Shown here: piece by piece, positions 36,395-44,580 of the stretch
Position numbering within the stretch: position 1 is the stretch's first letter
Layout: every line of letters starts with the position of its first letter
Source of the DNA: MH13 sp040219355
GTDB lineage: Bacteria; Pseudomonadota; Alphaproteobacteria; Rhizobiales; MH13
Assembly (NCBI GenBank): GCA_040219355.1
Contig: JAVJSN010000003.1
Location: forward strand, 1 to 64,000
Direction of reading: 5' to 3'
Length of the DNA stretch: 64,000 nucleotides
Made by a program: the position numbers and the translations under genes
The notes under the pieces: generated by a model
Seen by the model: only the letters and a program-made list of their open reading frames with translations
What the model was told of the DNA's origin: nothing
The model's database searches: none

Positions 36395-37672
36395 CTAGTC
36401 GACAGCGCGAAGAACAAGCGAAGCGTTTGTGCCGCCAAACCCGAAGGAATTCGAAAGCGCCGTGCGGATCGGTTTTTGCTTGGCTGTGTGAGGGACCAAA
36501 TCAATCGGCGTCTCCACTGAAGGATTATCGAGGTTCAGCGTCGGCGGTGCGATACCGTGTTTGATCGCAAGCGTGGTGAAAATGGCTTCCACCGCACCCG
36601 CAGCGCCCAGCAGGTGACCAATAGCAGACTTGGTCGACGACATGGTCAGACCCGACGCCGCATCACCCATAAGACGCTCAACTGCGCCAAGCTCAATCTC
36701 ATCACCAAGCGGCGTGGACGTGCCATGCGCGTTGACATAGTCGAGCTCAGAGGGACTGATATTCGCGCGTTTCAGCGCCGCTGTCATACAACGGAACGCG
36801 CCATCGCCATCCATAGAAGGCGCTGTGATGTGGTAAGCGTCACCAGACAGGCCGTAACCGATCACCTCAGCGTAGATCGTCGCGCCACGGGCTTTGGCAT
36901 GCTCAAGTTCTTCAAGCACCACAACGCCAGCCCCTTCGCCCATCACGAAGCCATCCCGGTCTTTGTCGTAGGGGCGTGAGCCTTTTTCCGGTGCGTCATT
37001 AAAGTTTGTGGAAAGCGCCTTACAGGCGGCAAAACCAGCAAGTGCAATGCGGCCAAGCGGTGATTCGGTGCCGCCCGCAACCATCACATCGGCATCATCG
37101 AGCGCGACCAGTCTGGCCGCGTCACCAATGGCATGCGCGCCCGTGGAGCATGCAGTCACAACAGCGTGGTTGGGACCCTTAAGGCCGTGTTTGATCGACA
37201 CGTAGCCACCGGCCAGATTGATCAAGCGACCGGGAATAAAGAACGGGCTGAGGCGACGCGGCCCTTTCTCATGAAGGGTCATGGTGCCTTCGGCGATGCC
37301 ATTGAGGCCGCCAATGCCCGATCCGATCAGAACACCAGTGCGGGTCTGATCTTCATAACTTTCAGGTCGCCAGTTGGCGTCGGCCAACGCCTCATCGGAG
37401 GCTGCCATCGCGTAAACGATGAAATCATCAACCTTGCGTTGCTCTTTTGGCACCATAACACTGTCGGCATTGAACGTGCCGTTGGAGCCATCGCCACGAG
37501 GGATCTGGCAGGCGATCTGGCACGCCAGATCGTCCACCTCGAAACCCTCAGGACGGCCTGCGCCGGACTGTCCAGCAACAAGGCGATCCCAGGTGGTCTT
37601 GGTGTTCGCGCCAAGAGGCGTGACCATGCCAAGCCCGGTGATCACAACACGCCGAAGCTTGGTCATTGTCAT
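36395..37672 (-). CDS. fabF: Beta-ketoacyl-ACP synthase II
   Basis: The 425-residue condensing enzyme elongates acyl-ACP with malonyl-ACP. The nucleophile is Cys175 in VVTACSTGAHAIGDA. The two catalytic histidines are in VNAHGTSTPLGD and KSAIGHLLGAAG, and the glycine-rich LSNSFGFGGTNASL closes the protein. It starts 74 bases after acpP, separated by a hairpin. ATG at 37672 or 37666 may be used. Confidence 0.96.
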   Translation of the reverse strand: MTMTKLRRVVITGLGMVTPLGANTKTTWDRLVAGQSGAGRPEGFEVDDLACQIACQIPRGDGSNGTFNADSVMVPKEQRKVDDFIVYAMAASDEALADANWRPESYEDQTRTGVLIGSGIGGLNGIAEGTMTLHEKGPRRLSPFFIPGRLINLAGGYVSIKHGLKGPNHAVVTACSTGAHAIGDAARLVALDDADVMVAGGTESPLGRIALAGFAACKALSTNFNDAPEKGSRPYDKDRDGFVMGEGAGVVVLEELEHAKARGATIYAEVIGYGLSGDAYHITAPSMDGDGAFRCMTAALKRANISPSELDYVNAHGTSTPLGDEIELGAVERLMGDAASGLTMSSTKSAIGHLLGAAGAVEAIFTTLAIKHGIAPPTLNLDNPSVETPIDLVPHTAKQKPIRTALSNSFGFGGTNASLVLRAVD

Positions 37673-37711
37673 GCGCGGGTTCCTGCTTCCATCGTGAAAA
37701 AGATCCTGCGA

Positions 37712-37727
37712 GAGCGCCTTGGCGCTC
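37712..37727 (-). terminator. Hairpin between acpP and fabF
   Basis: GAGCGCC-TT-GGCGCTC is a perfect inverted repeat that can fold with a four-base loop. On the minus strand a CTTTTTC stretch follows about ten bases later. It could partly terminate or stabilise the highly expressed acpP message ahead of fabF. Confidence 0.5.
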
Positions 37728-37746
37728 AGCGCCTAAATGAAACCGC

Positions 37747-37983
37747 TTATTTGGAAGCGCCCTCGAGGAACTTCACCGCATCACCAACGGTGAGGATGGT
37801 TTCGGCCATGTCGTCGGGAATTTCGACATTGAACTCTTCTTCGAAAGCCATCACCAGCTCGACGGTGTCGAGGCTGTCTGCGCCCAGATCATCGATGAAC
37901 GATGCTTTCATCTCGACCTTTTCGGCTTCAACGCCGAGGTGCTCGACAACAATTTTCTTAACGCGGTCAGCGACATCGCTCAT
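37747..37983 (-). CDS. acpP: Acyl carrier protein
   Basis: This 78-residue, strongly acidic four-helix protein has the phosphopantetheine attachment Ser37 in DDLGADSLDTVELVMAFEEEF. It carries growing acyl chains for fatty acid and lipid A synthesis. AAGGA precedes the ATG. About 220 bases separate it from fabG, enough for its own promoter, in line with the high acpP expression usual in bacteria. Confidence 0.98.
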   Translation of the reverse strand: MSDVADRVKKIVVEHLGVEAEKVEMKASFIDDLGADSLDTVELVMAFEEEFNVEIPDDMAETILTVGDAVKFLEGASK

Positions 37984-38207
37984 GGGTACATCCTTTCATG
38001 ATGTGAACTGTGACGTACCAGGCAGGGACGCCCAAGGCACGTAGGTTTTATATGTTTTGCTCGCGGCGCAATGGGTTCGGCGGCAGAACGCTTGGCGGCC
38101 CCATATCAACCTTGATGCCGTTCAGCAAGTCAGGCTGGCCGTATGGGCATGGGTTGGGGCCAGATAATTGTGGGTTGGATGGCGCAAAGGATATCTGCGC
38201 GACCAGC

Positions 38208-38945
38208 TTAGATCATGGCCATGCCGCCGTTCACGTGCAACGTTTGGCCGGTGATATAGCCCGCCTCATCGCTGGCGAGATAAACCACAGCACCTGCCAC
38301 CTCAGCGGGGCTGCCCAGACGGCCCGCGGGAACTTTGGTCAAAATACCTGCGCGCTGGGCATCGTTGAGCACATCGGTCATCGGGGTTTCGATAAAGCCC
38401 GGCGCAACGCAATTGACGGTGATGCCGCGCGTTGCAACTTCCTGTGCCAACGCCTTGGACATGCCGGTGAGACCTGCTTTTGCGGCCACATAGTTGCCTT
38501 GGCCTGGATTGCCCATGGTGCCGACAACGGACGTAATTTGCACGATACGGCCAAAGCGGCGCTTCATCATACCTTTGACGGCCGCACGGGATAGCTTAAA
38601 CGCGGCAGTAAGGTTCACCTGGATCACCGCGTCCCAATCTTCATCCTTCATGCGCATGAAAAGCTGGTCGCGGGTGATGCCGGCGTTGTTCACGAGAATA
38701 TCAATCGGTCCAGCGGCTTCCTCAGCGCGGGCGATCAACCCTTCCACATCATTATTATTAGAAAGATTGGCGGTCAGCGGGACCGCCAGGTCACCTAGCT
38801 CGGCAGCCTTATCGGCAAGCACGGCCTCGCGGGTGCCGGTGATAACTGTTTTTGCGCCAGAAGCCACGAGTGATCTGGCGATCTCACCGCCAATACCGCC
38901 CGAGGCGCCGGTAACCAGGGCTGTGCGCCCTTCCAATGAAAACAT
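38208..38945 (-). CDS. fabG: 3-oxoacyl-ACP reductase
   Basis: The 245-residue short-chain dehydrogenase has the NADP site TGASGGIGGEIARSL and NNAGITRD. The catalytic triad is visible: Ser in IVQITSVVG and the YxxxK of NYVAAKAGL. LHVNGGMAMI is the typical C-terminus. ATG at 38945 has GGGGA at good spacing and gives the usual MFSLEGR start; ATG at 38957 lacks a ribosome site. It follows fabD after 20 bases. Confidence 0.96.
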   Translation of the reverse strand: MFSLEGRTALVTGASGGIGGEIARSLVASGAKTVITGTREAVLADKAAELGDLAVPLTANLSNNNDVEGLIARAEEAAGPIDILVNNAGITRDQLFMRMKDEDWDAVIQVNLTAAFKLSRAAVKGMMKRRFGRIVQITSVVGTMGNPGQGNYVAAKAGLTGMSKALAQEVATRGITVNCVAPGFIETPMTDVLNDAQRAGILTKVPAGRLGSPAEVAGAVVYLASDEAGYITGQTLHVNGGMAMI

Positions 38946-38965
38946 GCTTTTCCCCATAGGCTTTG

Positions 38966-39910
38966 TTAGCGCGTCAGGTGATCGGCGACGCGATCAACAT
39001 CATCCGGTGTGGCAACACTCAAGATGGTCGCGCCATCAACCATCCGCTTGATCATGCCGGACAACGCTTTGCCTGCGCCGATTTCAACAAACGTATCCAC
39101 CCCATTGGCCGCCATCCACTCCACGCTTTCGCGCCAACGCACGCGCCCCGTTACCTGCTCCACCAAACGGGCGCGAATGGCATCCGGATCGGTGATCGGG
39201 CTGGCAAGAACGTTTGCAACAACTGGTTTGGCCGGTTGTAGGATCACGGCACTGGCCAAAGCGCCACGCATCACATCAGCGGCAGGCGCCATAAGCGCGC
39301 AATGGAATGGGGCAGACACGGGCAGAAGAATGGCTCGGCGGGCACCAGCCTCTTTGGCCAGTTCAATGGCGCGCTCAACGGCGGCTTTGGTGCCGGAGAT
39401 CACCACCTGCCCTGGAGCATTGTCGTTGGCCGCCTGGCAGACATCGCCCTCGGCGGCCTTGGCTGCGATCTCTTCAACAGCGGCCAAATCAAGGTTGAGA
39501 ACCGCCGCCATAGCCCCTTCACCCACCGGTACGGCAGATTGCATGGCATCACCGCGCGTGCGCAAAAGCTTCGCAGCGGTTGGAATATCAAACGCGCCCC
39601 CGGCAGCCAGCGCAGAGTATTCGCCCAGCGAATGGCCTGCCAGATAATCGGCATGTCCAGCGACCGTGATGCCTTTGGATGCCAGCGCTTTGGTGGCTGC
39701 CAACGAAACCGCCATCAGGGCTGGCTGGGTGTTGGCCGTGAGGGTCAGTTGATCTTCTGGGCCTTCAAACATCAAGGCTGAGAGATCTTGGCCAAGCGCC
39801 GCATCTACGTCCTGGAAAACGGCCCGCGCTTCGGCGAATCCATCAGCAAGCGCCTTGCCCATGCCAACGGCTTGACTACCCTGGCCAGGAAAAAGAAAGG
39901 CTGTTGCCAT
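38966..39910 (-). CDS. fabD: Malonyl-CoA:ACP transacylase
   Basis: The 314-residue enzyme loads malonyl groups onto ACP. FLFPGQGSQAVGMG opens it, the nucleophile is Ser94 in AGHSLGEYSALAA, and the partner His lies in VSAPFHCALM. GQVVISGTKAAVE is also conserved. It heads the minus-strand fab cluster, divergent from rpsF, with AGGA before the ATG. Confidence 0.97.
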   Translation of the reverse strand: MATAFLFPGQGSQAVGMGKALADGFAEARAVFQDVDAALGQDLSALMFEGPEDQLTLTANTQPALMAVSLAATKALASKGITVAGHADYLAGHSLGEYSALAAGGAFDIPTAAKLLRTRGDAMQSAVPVGEGAMAAVLNLDLAAVEEIAAKAAEGDVCQAANDNAPGQVVISGTKAAVERAIELAKEAGARRAILLPVSAPFHCALMAPAADVMRGALASAVILQPAKPVVANVLASPITDPDAIRARLVEQVTGRVRWRESVEWMAANGVDTFVEIGAGKALSGMIKRMVDGATILSVATPDDVDRVADHLTR

Positions 39911-40227
39911 TGATGGTCATCCTTGCGTTATCGATCTGCGGCAATGTGGAGCCGAACCGTTTGGCCGCTAAGCGTCCGCAGGTCAAGATGTGGGGCACTT
40001 GTCTCACTCTACAAACTGGCGTATGTCGCGCATGTCTTTCACAATGAAAGGCTCCGGCCGGGGGTTGAACGGAAGGTCAGTGCAAACTGACAGATGGTGA
40101 AGGAACCATCGGCTTCCCGTGTTCCCGCTCTCGAACTTTTCTTGCCACGCTCCTCTCCCGATTGGGATGGATCATTGGTTTGAAGAGGCTTTGCGCCGGA
40201 TGATCCAATCTTTGAGGAGTTTAGTGC
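39911..40227. promoter_or_regulatory. fabD / rpsF divergent spacer with leader hairpin
   Basis: This 317-base region between divergent fabD and rpsF starts should hold both promoters and the rpsF mRNA leader. A perfect 8-bp stem TGGATCAT (40168-40175) / ATGATCCA (40200-40207) closes a loop of ~24 bases containing CCGG on its 3' side, ending 20 bases before the rpsF ATG. Leaders that bind the S6:S18 complex carry a hairpin with an exposed CCG, so this is a candidate autoregulatory element. Confidence 0.4.
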
Positions 40228-40668
40228 ATGGCACTTTACGAACATGTGTTCCTCGCCCGCCAGGATGTGTCGCAGCAACAAGTCGACGCTCTTGTGGAAC
40301 AGTATACCGGGCTGATTTCTGAAATGGGCGGCTCCGTCGCCAAAAGCGAATATTGGGGCATGAAAAGCCTCTCTTTCCGCATCAAAAAGAATCGCAAGGC
40401 GCATTACACGCTGATGAACATCGACGCTCCGTCGGACGCTGTCAGTGAAATGGAACGCCAGATGGGCATCAACGAAGATGTGCTGCGCTTCATGACGATC
40501 CGTGTGGACGAGTTTGAAGAAGGCCCTTCGGCTATGATGCGCAAGTCCGACCGTGATGACCGTCGTCCTGGTGGTCGTGGTGAACGCGGTGATCGTCCTG
40601 ACCGTGGAGAGCGTCGTCCGCGTCGCGACGAAGATTCCAAACCTGCTAGCGAAGGGGAGGACTCCTAA
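40228..40668 (+). CDS. rpsF: 30S ribosomal protein S6
   Basis: The 146-residue protein opens with MALYEHVFLARQDVSQQQVDAL and has the S6 ferredoxin-like core to ~residue 100 (KKNRKAHYTLMNI, NEDVLRFMTIRVDE). The tail from ~105 is rich in Arg, Asp and Gly, a low-complexity extension common in alphaproteobacterial S6. GAGGAG precedes the ATG. The stop overlaps the rpsR start by one base (TAATG). S6 binds the platform of the 30S with S18. Confidence 0.97.
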   Translation: MALYEHVFLARQDVSQQQVDALVEQYTGLISEMGGSVAKSEYWGMKSLSFRIKKNRKAHYTLMNIDAPSDAVSEMERQMGINEDVLRFMTIRVDEFEEGPSAMMRKSDRDDRRPGGRGERGDRPDRGERRPRRDEDSKPASEGEDS

Positions 40669-40904
40669 TGGCTGCTCCAGCACGTCGCCCGTTTTTCCGC
40701 CGCCGCAAAACCTGCCCATTCTCCGGCGATAACGCGCCGAAGATTGATTACAAAGATGTGCGCTTGATGCAGCGTTACATTTCTGAGCGCGGCAAGATCG
40801 TTCCTTCGCGCATCACCGCCGTTTCGGCGAAGAAGCAGCGTGAGCTGGCCAAGGCCATCAAACGTGCCCGCTTTCTGGGCCTTTTGCCCTACGTCGTGAA
40901 GTAA
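40668..40904 (+). CDS. rpsR: 30S ribosomal protein S18
   Basis: The 78-residue basic protein has the S18 signature: RRKTCPFSGDNAPKIDYKDVRLMQRYISERGKIVPSRIT, then KKQRELAKAIKRARFLGLLPYV. It forms a heterodimer with S6 on the 30S platform; start-stop overlap with rpsF supports balanced synthesis. The Cys near residue 13 is the remnant of a zinc-binding form. Confidence 0.98.
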   Translation: MAAPARRPFFRRRKTCPFSGDNAPKIDYKDVRLMQRYISERGKIVPSRITAVSAKKQRELAKAIKRARFLGLLPYVVK

Positions 40905-40929
40905 GCGACAGACTTTTAAGAATGCTGAG

Positions 40930-40950
40930 CGCGCTGGCACCGTCAGCGCG
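40930..40950 (+). other. Hairpin between rpsR and rplI
   Basis: CGCGCTG / CAGCGCG is a perfect 7-bp stem with a seven-base loop, 26 bases after the rpsR stop. No T-run follows, so it is more likely an mRNA processing or stabilising structure than a full terminator. The 190-base spacer has no gene in it. Confidence 0.4.
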
Positions 40951-41094
40951 TTCTAACCGCCCCTTCAACCAGTGGGTCGCGGGACAGCAAGCAGGATGAA
41001 GACCCCTGCGCATTGTGACGGCCGGTCTTTTTCAAGACCCTAGCGCCGCACACGCTGCTCCATCGCGATCCAACCGACATAAGGATCCACTTCG

Positions 41095-41739
41095 ATGGAT
41101 GTTATTCTTCTTGAGCGCGTGGCCAAGCTTGGCCAGATGGGCGAAACCGTCAAAGTCAAAGACGGTTATGCACGCAACTTCTTGTTGCCGAAAGGCAAAG
41201 CGCTGCGCGCCAACAAAGCCAACCTTGCCAAGTTTGAAGCCGAGCGCGCCCAACTTGAAGCGCGCAACCTTGAGCGCAAATCTGAAGCCGAAGGCGTGTC
41301 GACCACACTGGACGGCGCAGCCTACATCATTATTCGCTCTGCCGGTGAAACCGGTCAGCTTTATGGTTCGGTTGCAGCACGTGACGTAGCAGAAGCGGCA
41401 ACGGCAGACGGTGTTAGCGTTGAGCGCAGCCAGGTTCGCTTGGAACGCCCAATCAAAACCATCGGTCTGCACCCAGTGATCATCCAGCTTCACCCCGAAG
41501 TTGAAGTGACGGTGACAATGAACGTCGCCCGCTCTGAAGATGAAGCTGTGCGCCAGGCAGCCGGTGAAGATCTCACCGTGCAGGACTTTGACGGTTTTGA
41601 GTTTGAGGAAGAGGTGGACGAAGATGCACCAGACGCCGATGACATCTTCGAGGTCGCACCAGATGATGACGAACTGGATCTTGGCGACGACGAAGCTGAA
41701 GCAGGCGTTGATGCTGATGAGGATGCCGACAAGGCCTAA
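41095..41739 (+). CDS. rplI: 50S ribosomal protein L9 with acidic tail
   Basis: The 214-residue protein opens with the L9 N-domain (MDVILLERVAKLGQMGETVKVKDGYARNFLLPKGKA), a long connecting helix and the C-domain (GQLYGSVAARDVAEA). Family length is ~150; here residues ~155-214 form a very acidic Asp/Glu tail. L9 sits at the L1 stalk base and influences frame maintenance. AAGGA lies upstream of the ATG. A strong terminator follows. Confidence 0.96.
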   Translation: MDVILLERVAKLGQMGETVKVKDGYARNFLLPKGKALRANKANLAKFEAERAQLEARNLERKSEAEGVSTTLDGAAYIIIRSAGETGQLYGSVAARDVAEAATADGVSVERSQVRLERPIKTIGLHPVIIQLHPEVEVTVTMNVARSEDEAVRQAAGEDLTVQDFDGFEFEEEVDEDAPDADDIFEVAPDDDELDLGDDEAEAGVDADEDADKA

Positions 41740-41798
41740 CTGGGAACGGGCGTGGCTGGCTTGTCCACACCCATCCCCGATCCTCACAAGATGAATCA

Positions 41799-41826
41799 AG
41801 CGCCGGGCTTGCCTGGCGCTTTTTTT
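41799..41826 (+). terminator. Strong intrinsic terminator after rplI
   Basis: AGCGCC with GGCGCT, extended by inner G/C pairs, is followed directly by seven T. It should end the rpsF-rpsR-rplI transcript, so dnaB, 75 bases on, probably has its own promoter. Confidence 0.85.
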
Positions 41827-41901
41827 GTTCAATCCAGATTCGCTACCACACAAGCGCGACAGACTCAGCTATGGTGAGCGCCTGACGACATTGAGGCTCT
41901 T

Positions 41902-43395
41902 ATGAATGAACTCGCCCCCTTGGCCACCTCGGCTATGAAAGGCGCTGAAGCGCTGCGCTCCGCGCCGCATAATGCCGAGGCGGAAGCTGGCCTATTGGGC
42001 GCTATTTTGGTGAACAATGAAGCATTCTATCGCGTCGTTGATTTTCTAGAGCCGCACCATTTTTACCTCGCCCCGCACCAAAAGCTTTTTGCCACGATTT
42101 CCGAACTGATCCGCGGCGGCAAAGTCGCCACACCGATCACCGTAAAGACCTATTTCACCGAGGCCGAAACGATCGGTGAGATGAGCGTACCAGCCTATCT
42201 CTTACGCCTGCACGCTGATGCCACCAGCATCATCAATGTGGTTGATTATGCCGGCATGGTTTACGAGTTGGCGCTGCGCCGCATGTTGATTGGTATTGGC
42301 GAAGACATGGTGAACGTTGCCTATGATGCAACGGTGGATACGTCGGCCGGCGCGCAGATTGAGACGGCGGAAAAACAGCTTTTCTCCTTGGCTGAGAAGG
42401 GCCGCGCCGAACAGGGTTTCATTGGCTTTGACAGCGCGTTGGAACAGGCCATCCATTTGGCAACCGCCGCCTATCAGCGTGACGGTCACCTCTCCGGGCT
42501 GCCAAGCTACTTCAACAATCTTGATGGCCGCATGGGTGGCCTACAGCGCTCTGATCTCATCATCCTTGCTGGTCGTCCGGCGATGGGCAAAACCTCGCTG
42601 GCCACCAACATCGCTTACAATGTTGCCAAGCATTGGCGCGGCGGCGTGGGGCCCAACAATGAGGTTGAAACCGAGGCTGGCGGCATTGTCGGTTTCTTCT
42701 CTTTGGAGATGTCATCTGAGCAGCTGGCTACCCGTATTTTGGCTGAGCAGTCGGGCGTCTCGTCGTCACGCATCCGTCGCGGCGACATCAAGGCAAACGA
42801 GTTCGAACAGGTGGTGATGGCAAGCCAGGAGATGCATTCCATCCCGCTTTACATCGATCAGACCGGTGGCCTGTCAGTGGGTCAGTTGGCGGCCCGTGCG
42901 CGTCGATTGAAGCGGCAGAAGGGACTTGATCTTTTGATTCTGGATTATCTGCAGTTGTTGACAGGATCATCGCGTCGTTCCAACGAAAACCGCGTCCAAG
43001 AAATTACAGAAATTACCACTGGTCTCAAAGCGTTAGCCAAGGAACTGGATGTTCCGATTCTGGCTCTATCTCAACTATCACGTCAAGTCGAAGCGCGCGA
43101 AGACAAGCGCCCACAACTTTCCGATCTGCGTGAATCTGGATCCATCGAGCAGGATGCCGATGTGGTGCTGTTTGTGTATCGCGAAGAGTACTATCTGCAG
43201 AACAAGGAGCCTAAGCCCAACACCGAGGAACACCTTGCTTGGCAGGAAGAAATGGATCGTGTGCATGGCTTGGCCGAAGTGATCATAGGCAAGCAACGTC
43301 ACGGCCCAACGGGTACAGCGAAGCTGACCTTTGAGGCTGAGCTGACGCGCTTTGGCGACTACATTGAAGATGATCATGTGCCCGACCACTACTGA
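41902..43395 (+). CDS. dnaB: Replicative DNA helicase DnaB
   Basis: The 497-residue hexameric helicase unwinds DNA at the fork. The N-terminal DnaG-interacting domain (HNAEAEAGLLGAILVNNEAFYRV) is joined by a linker to the RecA-fold motor. Walker A is GRPAMGKTSLA, Walker B is LLILDYLQLL, followed by ILALSQLSRQVE and the arginine-finger region. An insertion of ~25 residues (KHWRGGVGPNNEVETEAGG) between Walker A and GFFSLEMS is of a type found in rhizobia. No intein is present. GAGG precedes the ATG. Confidence 0.98.
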   Translation: MNELAPLATSAMKGAEALRSAPHNAEAEAGLLGAILVNNEAFYRVVDFLEPHHFYLAPHQKLFATISELIRGGKVATPITVKTYFTEAETIGEMSVPAYLLRLHADATSIINVVDYAGMVYELALRRMLIGIGEDMVNVAYDATVDTSAGAQIETAEKQLFSLAEKGRAEQGFIGFDSALEQAIHLATAAYQRDGHLSGLPSYFNNLDGRMGGLQRSDLIILAGRPAMGKTSLATNIAYNVAKHWRGGVGPNNEVETEAGGIVGFFSLEMSSEQLATRILAEQSGVSSSRIRRGDIKANEFEQVVMASQEMHSIPLYIDQTGGLSVGQLAARARRLKRQKGLDLLILDYLQLLTGSSRRSNENRVQEITEITTGLKALAKELDVPILALSQLSRQVEAREDKRPQLSDLRESGSIEQDADVVLFVYREEYYLQNKEPKPNTEEHLAWQEEMDRVHGLAEVIIGKQRHGPTGTAKLTFEAELTRFGDYIEDDHVPDHY

Positions 43396-44491
43396 TCAGA
43401 TCTCGGTCGATCACAGTGGTGGACGCCTGACGGTCAATCTTGGTGCGCTGGTCAACAACTGGCGGATGCTGGCTGAGCTTGCGAGCCCTGGCGAATGCGC
43501 GGGCGTGGTAAAAGGCAATGCCTATGGGCTTGGCCTGGAGCCTGTATCACACGCGCTTTGGAAGGCTGGCTGCCGGACCTTTTTCGTGGCGCTGCCGCAA
43601 GAAGCATTTGAGCTGCGCGCCTATCTGCCGGAGGCCGCCATTTACTGTCTCGGTGGGCTGACGCCAACCGGTGCGGCGGACTTTGCCAACCACGCCGTGC
43701 GCCCTGTTCTCAACACCATGGATCAGGTGAATGAGTGGGCAGCCTTTGATAGCGACCAGCACGCGGCGCTGCACGTCGATACCGGCATGACGCGGCTTGG
43801 GCTAACCTTGGATGACGCGGGCGCGCTGGCGGCGGACACTGCGCTGCTTGAACGGCTTAATCTCACCCATATGATGAGCCACCTTGCCTGCGCCGATACG
43901 CCTGACCATCCGCTCAACGATGTTCAGATCGCCAATTTCGCACATGTGCGCACGCTCTTTCCAGGCTTGCCGGCATCGCTGGCCAACTCGGCTGGCACCT
44001 TGCAGGGATCAAGGTTTCGGCATGATCTCGCCCGCCCCGGTATCGCACTTTATGGCGGAGCGTCAGTTGTTCCCCCGCCAGTGGATTTGCATCCCGTGAT
44101 AACGCTGGAAGCGCGCATCATGCAGATACGGGATGCCAAGGCAGGCGACATCGTCGGGTACGGCGCGACAAAGATTCTTGAGCGCGACAGCCGCATCGCG
44201 ATTTTGGGCGTTGGCTACGCCGATGGCTATCACCGGCTGGTTGGCAATGATCCGGACGCGCATGTCATGATCAACGATCAGTGCGCGCCGATGCTTGGCC
44301 GCGTGTCGATGGACCTTATGGCCGCTGACATCACCGAAGCGCATTTCGATGACGTTCGCGCCGGTATGTTCGTGGAATTGATCAATGCCAAACTCACCGT
44401 CGATGTGGTGGCCGGGTGGGCGCAAACCATCGGCTACGAAGTGCTCACCGGCCTTGGTCCGCGCCATTCACGAACCTATCTCGGCGGCTAG
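43376..44491 (+). CDS. alr: Alanine racemase
   Basis: The 371-residue PLP enzyme makes D-alanine for peptidoglycan. The PLP-lysine lies in GVVKGNAYGLGLEP (variant of the usual VVKANAYGHG). HVDTGMTRLGL and the catalytic-tyrosine segment GVGYADGYHR are conserved, as is RVSMDLM. ATG at 43376 lies 20 bases inside the dnaB 3' end; ATG at 43352 would lengthen the overlap. The tight overlap suggests coupled translation. Confidence 0.93.
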   Translation: MCPTTTDQISVDHSGGRLTVNLGALVNNWRMLAELASPGECAGVVKGNAYGLGLEPVSHALWKAGCRTFFVALPQEAFELRAYLPEAAIYCLGGLTPTGAADFANHAVRPVLNTMDQVNEWAAFDSDQHAALHVDTGMTRLGLTLDDAGALAADTALLERLNLTHMMSHLACADTPDHPLNDVQIANFAHVRTLFPGLPASLANSAGTLQGSRFRHDLARPGIALYGGASVVPPPVDLHPVITLEARIMQIRDAKAGDIVGYGATKILERDSRIAILGVGYADGYHRLVGNDPDAHVMINDQCAPMLGRVSMDLMAADITEAHFDDVRAGMFVELINAKLTVDVVAGWAQTIGYEVLTGLGPRHSRTYLGG

Positions 44492-44580
44492 CAAGACTAT
44501 TTGATCTTGTTTTGTTCTCATGTATCGGATATGAGGATCAATGCCCGCAATTGCCCCTTGAATGACCATGGTGAGTGAGT

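Noticed and set aside
40039..40719. 226-codon minus-strand frame
   Set aside because: Antisense to rpsF and its leader.
41032..41853. 273-codon minus-strand frame
   Set aside because: Antisense to rplI; long only because the acidic tail lacks stops in the opposite strand.
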